Below, piece after piece: positions 17,556 to 26,917 of a stretch of 55,921 bases of DNA; the stretch's first letter is position 1, and each line of letters begins with the position of its first letter. A program made the position numbers and the translations under genes. The notes under the pieces were generated by a model. The model saw nothing but the letters and a program-made list of their open reading frames with translations, searched no databases and was not told where the DNA came from. Source of the stretch: Moraxella lacunata (GTDB lineage: Bacteria; Pseudomonadota; Gammaproteobacteria; Pseudomonadales; Moraxellaceae); NCBI RefSeq assembly GCF_002027545.1, contig NZ_MXAN01000008.1, forward strand, positions 1 to 55,921, in the 5' to 3' direction.

Positions 17556-18356
17556 AATATTCTCCTATCTTACCGTAAACACCACACGACTTGTATCATA
17601 AACAACATAATGTAAGTGATATGTGGTGCGATTGCTGTGTTAGATATCCATATCATCTATGATGGGCATTCAAGCACTTCATAAGCCATTACGCTTAGGG
17701 TTACTTGACATCAATAGACAAGACAGATAAATCATAATGATGTCGCCATCAAGCCTGTGGCTTTGATTTACCCATAATGATAAGTTTAGCCAATCATCAC
17801 AGGGGACATTATCACGCAACAACCAAACGGTTTAACTAAAATTTTGGCAGTTTCTTCGCAGTAGCCTAACCAATCAAATGCCCTATTTGGTATAAAAAGA
17901 GTGCATTTTATGACTGTTTAAGCAAAGTAAATTGGGATTAAAATCAAAAAACTTAGACTTAATATAGGCGATTTGGCTAAATGTTCAATCATTACATTGT
18001 AAACTGCCGATAGACGGTATTGATTGATAGATAAACAGCATAAAGTAGCAAATATTCACAAAAATCACCATCATTGTAAAATCATTTTTTGTGCATTATT
18101 TATAAAATAAAAATTGCAATACTATTTTGTAAACTTATAAGTCATTTTTAAAAATACCATAAATATCAATAATTTATATAAAATTTATGCCATAAAAATA
18201 ACCAAAATCAACGATTTACTTTTTAGAATTTTAATTAAAAATTAGAAAACGATTGTTCATACTCATTAAATGAGAATGATTTTTGATTGTTGTTATATTT
18301 TTCAAGTTTCGCTATTTTATGATTTATAGACCGATAGGCAAACCCATTACCCAAAT
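17556..18356. other. Gene-free AT-rich stretch with one Fur-like site
   Basis: I see no ORF of credible length and no known RNA. The stretch upstream of mltF contains a loose inverted repeat (ACCACACGACTTG ... GTGATATGTGGT, about 17583-17630) and a 19-bp Fur-like sequence at 18266-18284. It may contain the remains of deleted genes. Confidence 0.5.
18266..18284. promoter_or_regulatory. Orphan Fur-box-like sequence
   Basis: TTAAATGAGAATGATTTTT matches 12 of 19 positions of the Fur consensus, with its inner core AATGAGAATGATT well preserved. The nearest gene it could serve is mltF, over 700 bp away; the lipoprotein gene next to it is transcribed towards it. It may be a leftover of a lost iron-uptake gene. 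Confidence 0.35.
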
Positions 18357-18393
18357 CAAAACCCCAACTGATAATGAATCTGTTGGGGTTTTG
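18357..18393 (-). terminator. Terminator of the 18.4-kb lipoprotein gene
   Basis: A 12-bp perfect stem CAAAACCCCAAC / GTTGGGGTTTTG with a 13-nt loop, 18 bp beyond the stop codon. Confidence 0.8.
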
Positions 18394-18411
18394 CCACCGA
18401 TGGTTTGATGA

Positions 18412-19173
18412 TTATTTTTTCGCACCAAATGCACCAGCAAAAGCCTGACCATTATTTAGGTAAATGCCACTTACTTCTTCGGCATTTTTACCAAAAAACG
18501 CACCTTCGGTCTGAGTGCCTGCACTATTTTTACCACTAAATGTATTGCCAGAGATTTTGGCATTTAGTGCAACATTAGCACGCTCATTACTGATATTACC
18601 AGTCAAAGTCTTTTTACCAAAATCGGCAGTAAACTTAGATGTACCCTTAATGTGTTCACCATTGCATTTTTCACAAGCATAGGTTGAACGACCTGTATAG
18701 TTAACCACACCCGATTTTGGAATATTTGCTACAGGTGTTTGGTCGCCTTGATAAAAATAATATTCCATTTGGGCGTTTTTATCACGAACAAAGCCGTATT
18801 TGGCATGAGTCATGTGCGTGCCACTGATGACTGTGTGCAGGTCTTTTTGATTGATATCGCTAAAAGTACCAGAAGAGATGCCTGACTGACCGATTGTAAA
18901 AGTTTTACCATTTACTTTTAAGGTATTAATGTTATCAGTGCTGATAGCCACAATATCGCCGTCTGTATTTGTTTTTGTATTGATAACTGCTGATTTACCT
19001 GTGTACTGACTGGTAGTTACAGGAGGCTGTGGGTTACTTGGTTGGTTTGGCTTAACCACAGGCGTGGTGGGATTGGTTTGACCACCTGTTACCGCCTCAG
19101 AACTACCACCGCCACCGCAAGCCGTTAAAGCCAATGATGACACCGCCAAAATAGATAGTGCAAACTTTTTCAT
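18412..19173 (-). CDS. Surface lipoprotein with TbpB-like C-terminal barrel (possible Slam cargo)
   Basis: This 253-aa lipoprotein has a lipobox (SLALTACGGGG, Cys 19), a low-complexity Pro/Asn linker (about 26-55) and a beta-rich body. Its C-terminus, GAFFGKNAEEVSGIYLN ... AGAFGAKK, is the hallmark of TbpB/hemophilin-type eight-stranded barrels, where the final strands carry FFGxxAEEVxG and GxFGxKK. A Cys-x-x-Cys (CEKCNGE, about residues 168-174) could form a disulfide loop. The same motif occurs in the Slam-linked lipoprotein at 53488-54432, so it may be moved by that Slam. No Slam, TonB receptor or Fur box is adjacent. Ligand unknown. Confidence 0.8.
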   Translation of the reverse strand: MKKFALSILAVSSLALTACGGGGSSEAVTGGQTNPTTPVVKPNQPSNPQPPVTTSQYTGKSAVINTKTNTDGDIVAISTDNINTLKVNGKTFTIGQSGISSGTFSDINQKDLHTVISGTHMTHAKYGFVRDKNAQMEYYFYQGDQTPVANIPKSGVVNYTGRSTYACEKCNGEHIKGTSKFTADFGKKTLTGNISNERANVALNAKISGNTFSGKNSAGTQTEGAFFGKNAEEVSGIYLNNGQAFAGAFGAKK

Positions 19174-19239
19174 GCGTATTACCTTATTTAACTAAAATAA
19201 AAACCTGTTTGAGAATTTCCAAACAATGTTAATATACAA

Positions 19240-19333
19240 TAAATCTCTTTCCAAACTAAAAATAAACCTTTATAAGTATTGGGGTTGAAGTTTTTAAAAA
19301 TCCACAAAAATCGGGGTTTGGAAAGAAGTCTAA
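19240..19333. mobile_element. MITE-like family D, copy 2 (94 bp, reversed)
   Basis: Reverse complement of 13705-13798 with few differences, and the same inverted ends (TAAATCTCTTTCCAAAC ... GTTTGGAAAGAAGTC). It lies between the lipoprotein gene and the acyl-CoA dehydrogenase. The remainder of 19174-19492 shows no gene. Confidence 0.8.
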
Positions 19334-19492
19334 TAAAAAAATAACACTTGCAATACAATATAACAATAATTTTATCAACATATTTATAAATGACCCATCA
19401 GTTCAAATCAGCCCTTGCCAAATGGCGGTTTTTTGGTTAAATTTTATCATGATTTTTCACTTTCTATTTTTAACGGACACAAGGACATCGCC

Positions 19493-21265
19493 ATGACCCT
19501 ATCTTATACCGCCCCTCTTGATGAAATGCGTTTTGTGTTAAACGACATTTTTGATGCACCAACCTTTTGGCAAAACACGCCTGCCCTATCCCATGTGGAT
19601 GGCGACACCGTGGACATGATTTTGGACGAAATGGCAAAATTTGCCACGTCCACGCTGTTGCCCCTAAACCAATCAGGTGATGAAGAAGGGGCAAGCTATC
19701 TTGGAGACGGACAAGTCGCCACGCCACAGGGCTTTAAAGACGCATTTAGAGCCTATGCTGATGCTGGGTGGATTGGGCTTGGGGGCGACCCTGAATATGG
19801 CGGGCAAGGCATGCCAAAAATGGTAAGTATGCTCACTGAAGAGATGCTGTTTGCCACCAACCAATCATTCGCTCTATATCCTAACCTTACTGTAGGGGCG
19901 ACATTGTGCCTACTGGCAAGCGGTAGCGATGAACAAAAGGCTCTGTACCTGCCCAAGCTATACAGTGGCGAGTGGTCGGGGACGATGTGTCTGACTGAAC
20001 CACACGCAGGGACGGATTTGGGGATTATCAAAACAAAAGCTGTCCCCAACGCTGACGGCTCTTATGCCATTAGTGGTACTAAGATTTTTATCAGTGCAGG
20101 CGAACATGACTTGACAGATAACATCATTCATCTGGTACTTGCCAAAACGCCCAATGCCAAAACAGGTTCAAAAGGCATATCACTATTTATCGCGCCAAAA
20201 TTTTTAATCAATGCAGATGGTACGTTAGGTCAGCGTAATGGTGTGACAGCAGGGTCTATTGAACACAAAATGGGCATAAAAGCGTCCGCCACGTGCGTCA
20301 TGAACTTTGACAACGCCACAGGCTATATGGTGGGAGCGGAGAATACAGGCTTGGCAAGTATGTTTGTCATGATGAACTATGAGCGAGTTACGATGGGACT
20401 CCAAGGGCTTGGGGCGAGCGTGCTTGCTTATCAAAACGCTTGCAATTATGCCCACGACCGCTTACAAGGGCGAGCCGATGACGGGGTTAAAAATGCTGAC
20501 AAACCTGCCGACCCCATCATTCATCATGCGGACGTACGCCGTATGCTTCTAAACGCCAAGGCAAACAGCGTGGCTTCTCGCACCTTTGCCATGTATGTGG
20601 CTCGTGAACTTGATACCGCTAAGTTCTCCGATGATGACAATGCCAAAAAATCAGCTTCCGCCAAGGTCGCCCTGCTGACCCCGATTGCCAAGGCGTTTTT
20701 GACCGACATGGCATTTAATGCGACCATTGACTGCCAGCAGGTGTTTGGCGGACACGGCTATATCAAAGAGTGGGGCATGGAGCAAATCGTGCGTGATACC
20801 CGTATCAGCCAAATCTATGAAGGCACCAACGGCATTCAAGCCCTAGACCTACTCGGGCGAAAAGTCGTCAAGGACGGTGGACGAGCGATGAGTGCGTTTA
20901 TTGATGAAATCAGAGCGTCCGCCAATGCCCTGTCCGACAGCCCATTAAAGGTTGATACACTAAGGGCGTGCGATACGGTGGCGGACTTGACTGCCGAGCT
21001 TATCACAAGTGCAAGCGATGACCCCAACGCCATTAACGGCTCGGCGGTGGACTATCTACACACAGTGAGTTATCTGTGCTATGCTTATATGTATGTGCTG
21101 ACCGTCAAGGCGTGTGCGGATAAGGACGGAGATTTTTATGCCGATAAAGTCCGACTCGCCGACTACTTTGTCGCTCGTATCCTGCCCCGCCTGCACGCTC
21201 ATGCAGTCATGGCAAAAAACGGGGCGGATAGCATCATGGCGTTTGATGAAGGATTTTTTGGGTAA
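19493..21265 (+). CDS. Acyl-CoA dehydrogenase (large form, about 590 aa)
   Basis: An FAD enzyme that oxidises acyl-CoA to the 2-enoyl form in fatty-acid degradation. The frame is open from a TTG at 19415, but the ATG at 19493 has AAGGA 8 nt upstream and begins the conserved part (about 590 aa). Seen: MCLTEPHAGTDLG (FAD/substrate region, about residues 165-177), GTKIFISAGEHD, a central NYERVTMGLQGLG, and QIYEGTNGIQALDLLG near residue 445 with the catalytic Glu. The extra C-terminal domain (about 470-590) marks the long ACAD subgroup found in gamma-proteobacteria. Followed by its own terminator. Confidence 0.93.
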   Translation: MTLSYTAPLDEMRFVLNDIFDAPTFWQNTPALSHVDGDTVDMILDEMAKFATSTLLPLNQSGDEEGASYLGDGQVATPQGFKDAFRAYADAGWIGLGGDPEYGGQGMPKMVSMLTEEMLFATNQSFALYPNLTVGATLCLLASGSDEQKALYLPKLYSGEWSGTMCLTEPHAGTDLGIIKTKAVPNADGSYAISGTKIFISAGEHDLTDNIIHLVLAKTPNAKTGSKGISLFIAPKFLINADGTLGQRNGVTAGSIEHKMGIKASATCVMNFDNATGYMVGAENTGLASMFVMMNYERVTMGLQGLGASVLAYQNACNYAHDRLQGRADDGVKNADKPADPIIHHADVRRMLLNAKANSVASRTFAMYVARELDTAKFSDDDNAKKSASAKVALLTPIAKAFLTDMAFNATIDCQQVFGGHGYIKEWGMEQIVRDTRISQIYEGTNGIQALDLLGRKVVKDGGRAMSAFIDEIRASANALSDSPLKVDTLRACDTVADLTAELITSASDDPNAINGSAVDYLHTVSYLCYAYMYVLTVKACADKDGDFYADKVRLADYFVARILPRLHAHAVMAKNGADSIMAFDEGFFG

Positions 21266-21303
21266 ATTTTGCGATAAATTTGTAGCATATATTTGTATCA
21301 TAT

Positions 21304-21330
21304 AAAAATCGGGCGAATGTCCCGATTTTT
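21304..21330 (+). terminator. Terminator of the acyl-CoA dehydrogenase gene
   Basis: AAAAATCGGG and CCCGATTTTT form a 10-bp stem with a 7-nt loop, followed by ATTTTG. Confidence 0.85.
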
Positions 21331-21433
21331 ATTTTGTTGTCTTTACCAACAAGTTCCATTAAATAGGCAAGACAACCTAATTTGTCATTTTATCAAACCA
21401 CAAAAAAAATCTCTCACTATTTTAGAACATATT

Positions 21434-21482
21434 TAAGACGTACCCGCCTTTGGCATTTGCAATGAAAAATAAGAAAAATCGC
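21434..21482. repeat. Family C end fragment
   Basis: AAGACGTACCCGCCTTTGGCATTTGCAATG-type sequence followed by AAAAATAAGAAAAATCGC matches the left end of the family C repeats at 27681, 51762 and 55878. Only about 50 bp are retained. Confidence 0.6.
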
Positions 21483-21557
21483 TCATCGCTTTATAATTAT
21501 CCCCAAAAACTGTGCTAAAATAGTCCGTTTATCTAAATACTCATTAAGGACAACCTT

Positions 21558-23867
21558 TTGCTAGACCATAGCTCTGACTTACGCCATATTTTACAATACA
21601 TCAGCCTACTCCAAGAGTTGCCCGAACCTGCGTCTTTGAAACGTTTCATTGACGCCCTAAGAGTGACGGGTGATGATGAAGAAGCGGTCAATGCCAAAAT
21701 CCGTGAACTCATTGACATCCTAAAAGAAAATCCTGAATATGGTGCAGGACTGGCGGCATTCATCCTGCGTTTGACAGACAGTTATCAGCGTATCACACTC
21801 TATGCAGATACGGGCATTATCTCTGATGACAGCTTTTCACACAGCATTAACCGCTTGATAGGACATCGTTTTTTGCCCCTACTGCCCAAAGAAGACTCGG
21901 TGGTGGAACTTGCCCACTATCTCTTTGACGGGGCGACCGATGAGAAATGGCTATCACTCATCACGCCTGAGCATTGGGATGAGCTGGTGGAACTTATCAA
22001 GGTTGATGAGAGCAGTTTAGAGCTGGTCGCCAGTGCTAAAAACAGCATACTAAACGCCTTGGTCATCTTATCCTATCGCATCAGTGGCATTGGGCTACAC
22101 ACCGAGATGATGGATACCTATCCGCAGATTTTAAACTACACCGCCGCCTTTGTCGCCCAAAACCAAGAAACCGTCCTGTTCGTCAATCAGTACCGTCAAG
22201 CCCATAACTTGGACGCCATGACCGACACCATGCCTGATGTGGACATTGACCCTGCCCCCTTGCTCGTCATGTTAGAGCAATGCAGTGACATCGTGGCAAA
22301 CATTCGTAAACGAGTGTACAAAACAGGCATTTCCATTCGCATGACCAACATGCTCGTTCGCTTAGAGCAAAGCATTCATCGCATGCACATCTTACTTGAA
22401 CTTGTCTCTGACAAAAATAAAAGCCGTGATAAAGCCATCGTAGAGCTGACCCAAGAGATTGTCCGCACCGCCAAAACTCGATACAGCTTTGGCTATCTCA
22501 TCAAAAACAACACCCGCCTGCTGTCTCGTAAAATCACCGAAAACTCAGGTCAAGTGGGCGAGCATTACATCAGCACCGACAAGCTCGGCTACAAAAAAAT
22601 GTACAAAAAGGCAGCCATTGGCGGATTTTTCATCGCCTTTATGGCAACCTTAAAAATCCTAGGCTCATCGCTTGTCCTTGCCCCCATCGGCAAGGCGTTC
22701 ATGAACAGCATGATTTATGGGCTTGGCTTTGTCGGCATTCACATCGCAGGGGGAACGGTCGCCACCAAACAGCCTGCCATGACCGCCGCCGCCATCGCCT
22801 CCACCATCTCCGAGAGTGGCAACAAAAAAACCAAACAGCTGACCAAACTTGCCGAACTCATTGTTGATATCCTAAGAACGCAGTTCATCGCCATCATGGG
22901 CAACATCTCCATCACCATGCCCATCGCCCTACTTATCGCCTTTGGCTGGGTGCAGTTCTATGGCGAGCCGATGATTAACACTGAAAAGGCTGCTTATCTA
23001 CTTCACGAGCTTGACCCCTTGCGTTCACTCTCCTTGCCACACGCTGCCATCGCTGGGGTATTTTTGTTCCTATCAGGACTTATCTCGGGGTATTATGACA
23101 ACCTTGCCGCCTTTAATAAAATCGGTGAGCGGGTCAAACGTCATCGCCTGCTTGCCCGTCTCATGCCCCAAAACTGGCAAAATCGTCTTGGCAGTTTTGT
23201 AGAAGCCAATCTTGGGGCGATTATGGGTAACTTTATCTTTGGCTGTTTTTTGGGCAGTACCGCCACCATCGGCTATATGCTTGGACTGCCACTTGACATT
23301 CGCCACATCGCCTTTGCCTCCGCCAACCTTGTACATGGACTGTTTTTCTTATCCCCTACTGATTTGACATGGCAACTTGCCCTATATGCCTTTGTTGGCG
23401 TGTTACTCATCGGTATGGTGAACCTGATTGTTAGTTTTTCGCTGTCGCTCATGATTGCCCTGCGTTCCAAAGAAGTACATTTTAGCCAGTGGAAAGATTT
23501 GGGCGAGCTGATGTTCAAACATTTCATCTCGCGCCCACGGGACTTTTTCATTCCTAGAAATGAAAGTGTCAAATACGCACGCATTGACAGCGAAGGACGG
23601 ATTATTTATGATGACAACGTCAAAGAAACTGCCATTCCTAGTGGTTCGGTCGTTCGTCGCCTAGGCAGTAAAAAAACAGACCCCCTAAAAGACATCCAAA
23701 ATGCGGTCAATGTCGCCAAAACCGACCTAAGCCAAGGCATGCTCGATAAAGTCAAGCAAGATGACAAGCCTGCTCAGGCGGGCGAGATGGGGCTTGACAT
23801 GAACAGTGAGACCAATGCCAAAAACCCACTACCCAAGCCTGACAAACCGCCACAACTACCAAAGTAA
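21558..23867 (+). CDS. Gcr-family ('site-specific recombinase') multi-pass membrane protein
   Basis: This 769-aa protein matches the family annotated after the gonococcal Gcr as site-specific recombinase. It starts at TTG 21558, with AAGGA 7 nt upstream supporting that codon. Residues 1-340 are helical and soluble-looking. The part from about 350 to 650 carries five or more hydrophobic helices, for example FFIAFMATLKILGSSLVLAP, ITMPIALLIAFGWVQF, AAIAGVFLFLSGLISG, IMGNFIFGCFLGSTATIGYM and GVLLIGMVNLIVSFSLSLMI. The C-terminus is polar. I see no Tyr- or Ser-recombinase signature, so I regard the recombinase label as doubtful. It is 5 bp upstream of the helicase gene. Confidence 0.8.
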   Translation: MLDHSSDLRHILQYISLLQELPEPASLKRFIDALRVTGDDEEAVNAKIRELIDILKENPEYGAGLAAFILRLTDSYQRITLYADTGIISDDSFSHSINRLIGHRFLPLLPKEDSVVELAHYLFDGATDEKWLSLITPEHWDELVELIKVDESSLELVASAKNSILNALVILSYRISGIGLHTEMMDTYPQILNYTAAFVAQNQETVLFVNQYRQAHNLDAMTDTMPDVDIDPAPLLVMLEQCSDIVANIRKRVYKTGISIRMTNMLVRLEQSIHRMHILLELVSDKNKSRDKAIVELTQEIVRTAKTRYSFGYLIKNNTRLLSRKITENSGQVGEHYISTDKLGYKKMYKKAAIGGFFIAFMATLKILGSSLVLAPIGKAFMNSMIYGLGFVGIHIAGGTVATKQPAMTAAAIASTISESGNKKTKQLTKLAELIVDILRTQFIAIMGNISITMPIALLIAFGWVQFYGEPMINTEKAAYLLHELDPLRSLSLPHAAIAGVFLFLSGLISGYYDNLAAFNKIGERVKRHRLLARLMPQNWQNRLGSFVEANLGAIMGNFIFGCFLGSTATIGYMLGLPLDIRHIAFASANLVHGLFFLSPTDLTWQLALYAFVGVLLIGMVNLIVSFSLSLMIALRSKEVHFSQWKDLGELMFKHFISRPRDFFIPRNESVKYARIDSEGRIIYDDNVKETAIPSGSVVRRLGSKKTDPLKDIQNAVNVAKTDLSQGMLDKVKQDDKPAQAGEMGLDMNSETNAKNPLPKPDKPPQLPK

Positions 23868-23872
23868 ATGCC

Positions 23873-25777
23873 ATGAAACAAAGTACCGCACTTGATATTT
23901 TAAAAACAGGACAAAACGTCTTTTTGACAGGGCAGGCAGGGGCAGGCAAAACCTATGTCCTAAACCAGTACATTCACTACCTGCGAGTGCGTGGCATCTC
24001 AGCTGCCATCACTGCCAGCACTGGCATTGCCGCCACGCACATGAATGGCATGACGATACACGCATGGTCTGGTATGGGTATCAAAGACAGCTTTACCGAT
24101 GAAGATTTTAAACGCCTAAGATATCGCCAAGCCGTGACCGACCGCCTAAGAGACGCTAAGGTACTCATCATTGATGAGATTTCCATGCTCCATGCCAAAC
24201 AAGTAGATTTGCTGGACGAGATTTTACGCACCATTCGTGATAATGACGCCCCTTTCGGTGGGGTGCAGGTGATTTTCTCGGGCGACTTTTTTCAGTTGCC
24301 CCCTGTTGGTAACAAGGGTGAGAGCAACAAGGAGAAGTTTGCCTTTATGGCAAAGGCATGGAAAACCGCCAATTTTCAAATCTGCTACCTATCAGAACAG
24401 CACCGCCAAGCAGGGCATGATGAGCGTGAACGGTTTGGCATGAGTCTAAATGACATCTTGAACCAAATCCGCCATCAGGACGTGGACGCCCTTGCCCAAG
24501 ATATCCTACTTGGCACTCGCCATAACGACATCAGCGACAATTGTACACGTCTGTACACTCATAATGGCAATGTGGATAGCATCAACCAAGAACAGCTTGC
24601 CCTACTAGATGGCGACGCTCACACCTTTGACTGCACCACCTATGGCGATAAAGCCCTGATAGAAATGCTTGCCAAAAACGTCAAAGCCGCCCCATCTTTG
24701 ACCCTAAAAATCGGGGCTCGGGTCATGTTTGTCAAAAACAACCAAAACCTTAGTGTCTCTAATGGCACGATGGGCGAAGTGGTTGATTTTATCGCCCTGC
24801 CACAAGCAAACATTGATGGCAGTGACGAGCCTACCAGCACCATCAAATATCCCATGATACGACTCGACAATGGTCGCATGGTCTATGCCGAGCCTGATGA
24901 GTGGACGATAGAAGACAACCAAGGCGAGATATTAGCCAGTTACAGCCAAATCCCCCTTGCCCTAGCATGGGCAATCACCATTCACAAAAGCCAAGGCATG
25001 ACCCTAGACGCTGCCGAGATTGACTTATCTCGCACCTTTGAGATGGGGCAAGGCTATGTCGCTCTCTCTCGCCTGCGGTCACTGGACGGCTTAAAGCTCC
25101 TTGGTATGAATAAAAATAGCCTACTGTTAGATGAATGGGTGTTTCACGTCAATAACCGTCTATTAGAGATTGCCGACGAACAAGCCGAAAAGTTCTACGC
25201 CTTAGATGATGACACCCTAAGCGAGATTCACAAACAGTTCATTATCGCCTGTGATGGTATTACTGATGATACCATCATCGCTCGCCAAGAAAAACTTTTG
25301 CAAAAAGTCAAAGATGAGCAAGCCCGCAAACAGCACATCAACGCCAACCAAACCCAAGGCAAATCACCCACCCAAGTTGGCAAAACCCTAGATGAGACCC
25401 TAGCACTCATCAAAGAAGGTCTAAGCCTTGATGAGATAGCACAGAAACGTGAGCTTGCCAAATCCACCATCATCAGCCACATCACTCAGCTCATCGAGCG
25501 TGATGGCAAAGACAACTACCTGCGTTTTGCCCCCAGTGATGACGAGCTACACGCCATCAAAGCCATCTATGATAAGCTCGATGCCCAAGGCGAACTTGAA
25601 GGCGGCGTCAAGCTCAAACCCATCGTGGAGATGAGTGGTAAAGGCAATGGTTATTATAACATCGCAAGGTTGGCGTTGGCATTTTTGGACATCTCCAAAA
25701 CCGATAAAGCCGATACAACAGACACGTCAGATGACAGCAAAACAACCAACAGTAGCACCAACAAGGATAAGCCATGA
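23873..25777 (+). CDS. PIF1-like ATP-dependent DNA helicase with C-terminal HTH
   Basis: This 634-aa superfamily 1B helicase has Walker A GQAGAGKTYVLNQ (about residues 20-32), TASTGIAATHMNGMTIHAWSG (motif Ia), Walker B LIIDEISML, QVIFSGDFFQLPPV (motif III), YLSEQHRQ (motif IV), and ALAWAITIHKSQGMTLD with ALSRLRSLDGLKLL near residues 360-405 (motifs V and VI). A C-terminal helix-turn-helix (LIKEGLSLDEIAQKREL with KSTIISHITQLI, about 505-545) is of the type often fused to RecQ- or PIF1-like bacterial helicases. It probably acts on replication or recombination intermediates. It overlaps the next gene by 4 bp (ATGA). Confidence 0.9.
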   Translation: MKQSTALDILKTGQNVFLTGQAGAGKTYVLNQYIHYLRVRGISAAITASTGIAATHMNGMTIHAWSGMGIKDSFTDEDFKRLRYRQAVTDRLRDAKVLIIDEISMLHAKQVDLLDEILRTIRDNDAPFGGVQVIFSGDFFQLPPVGNKGESNKEKFAFMAKAWKTANFQICYLSEQHRQAGHDERERFGMSLNDILNQIRHQDVDALAQDILLGTRHNDISDNCTRLYTHNGNVDSINQEQLALLDGDAHTFDCTTYGDKALIEMLAKNVKAAPSLTLKIGARVMFVKNNQNLSVSNGTMGEVVDFIALPQANIDGSDEPTSTIKYPMIRLDNGRMVYAEPDEWTIEDNQGEILASYSQIPLALAWAITIHKSQGMTLDAAEIDLSRTFEMGQGYVALSRLRSLDGLKLLGMNKNSLLLDEWVFHVNNRLLEIADEQAEKFYALDDDTLSEIHKQFIIACDGITDDTIIARQEKLLQKVKDEQARKQHINANQTQGKSPTQVGKTLDETLALIKEGLSLDEIAQKRELAKSTIISHITQLIERDGKDNYLRFAPSDDELHAIKAIYDKLDAQGELEGGVKLKPIVEMSGKGNGYYNIARLALAFLDISKTDKADTTDTSDDSKTTNSSTNKDKP

Positions 25778-26799
25778 CACTTCGCCTTGCCATCAACGGT
25801 TTTGGACGTATTGGGCGAATGCTACTGCGTGCGTATCTGTCCGACATCACAAGGTTTGACCGCCTTGACATCATCGCCATCAATGACATCGCAGACGCTC
25901 ACACGCTCCTGCATTTATTAAAATTTGACAGCACGCACGGCAGACTGGGTGTGGATGCACATCTACAAGATGACCGTTTGATTTTACAAAAAAACGGGCA
26001 AGTCCTATGCCAGATATTACTACTCAACCAAAAAAGCCCCACCGACATCGCATGGGGCGAGCTTGACATTGATGTGATTCTAGAATGCACAGGGCATTTT
26101 CGCTCCTATGATGACGCCAGTTTGCACCGCTTATCAGGAGCAAAACAAGTCATCATCGGTTCTGCCCCCTTTGATACCGTGGATGCCAGCGTGGTCATGG
26201 GGGTCAATGATGAGATACTACACACCGATTTGCCCATCATCTCAGGCGTGTCCTGCACCACCCAAGCCCTAGTTCCCCTACTGCACACTTTGCAAGTCTA
26301 TGGCATAGACAGCGTGATGATGACCGAGATTCATGCCGTAACCGCCGACCAAACGGTGCTAGACCAAGCTCACCGAGACCTAAGACGGGCAAGAGCGTCA
26401 GGGCAAAACATCATTCCCACCACATCAAGTAGCATTAACGCCACTGTACGGGTGTTGCCGTTTTTACAAGGCAAATTAAGCGGGCATTCTATTCGAGTGC
26501 CGACTGTGAACGTTGCCTGTATTGACATCACGGTCATCTTTGAAAAAGACCCTACCCTTGACGACATCAGAGAACTACTCAAACACACGAGCCAACACCG
26601 TCTGCACGGGATTATGGATTATACCGATGAACCGCTTGTCTCATCTGACTTTATCGGCGATACCCATTCGCTCATCATAGACGGCTCTCAGCTTATGCAG
26701 GCAGGTCGCCAATTTAAAGTTCTTGCATGGTATGATAATGAAGTCGGCTATGCCAATCGCTTGCTGGATATGTGTGTGGCGTTAAGCAAAGCAAAATAA
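25774..26799 (+). CDS. Glyceraldehyde-3-phosphate / erythrose-4-phosphate dehydrogenase family
   Basis: A 341-aa NAD(P)-dependent dehydrogenase. Seen: the Rossmann motif INGFGRIGR (residues 8-16), the ECTGHF segment, active-site Cys 161 in SGVSCTTQAL and the partner His 187 in EIHAVTADQ, then RRARASGQNIIPTTSS and the C-terminal WYDNEVGYANRLLD. The residue after Cys-Thr-Thr is Gln, where nearly all family members have Asn. I cannot tell Gap from Epd (vitamin B6 branch) by motif alone. The start ATG overlaps the helicase stop, so the pair is translationally coupled, an unusual partnership. Confidence 0.88.
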   Translation: MTLRLAINGFGRIGRMLLRAYLSDITRFDRLDIIAINDIADAHTLLHLLKFDSTHGRLGVDAHLQDDRLILQKNGQVLCQILLLNQKSPTDIAWGELDIDVILECTGHFRSYDDASLHRLSGAKQVIIGSAPFDTVDASVVMGVNDEILHTDLPIISGVSCTTQALVPLLHTLQVYGIDSVMMTEIHAVTADQTVLDQAHRDLRRARASGQNIIPTTSSSINATVRVLPFLQGKLSGHSIRVPTVNVACIDITVIFEKDPTLDDIRELLKHTSQHRLHGIMDYTDEPLVSSDFIGDTHSLIIDGSQLMQAGRQFKVLAWYDNEVGYANRLLDMCVALSKAK

Positions 26800-26812
26800 T
26801 CCCAGCATCCAT

Positions 26813-26845
26813 GCCCAAAAACAGCCCAAAAACAGCCCAAAAACA
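26813..26845 (+). repeat. Three tandem 11-bp repeats
   Basis: GCCCAAAAACA is repeated three times without interruption just downstream of the dehydrogenase stop. Confidence 0.9.
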
Positions 26846-26917
26846 AAGAGTTACACAACAGCCATGCAACAATGCCGATAGTGTGCTATATTATGCGTTT
26901 TTAACACTCGTATTAAC

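Noticed and set aside
26813..26845. CRISPR-like repeat
   Set aside because: Three 11-bp units with no spacers; a simple tandem repeat. No CRISPR array was seen in the window.
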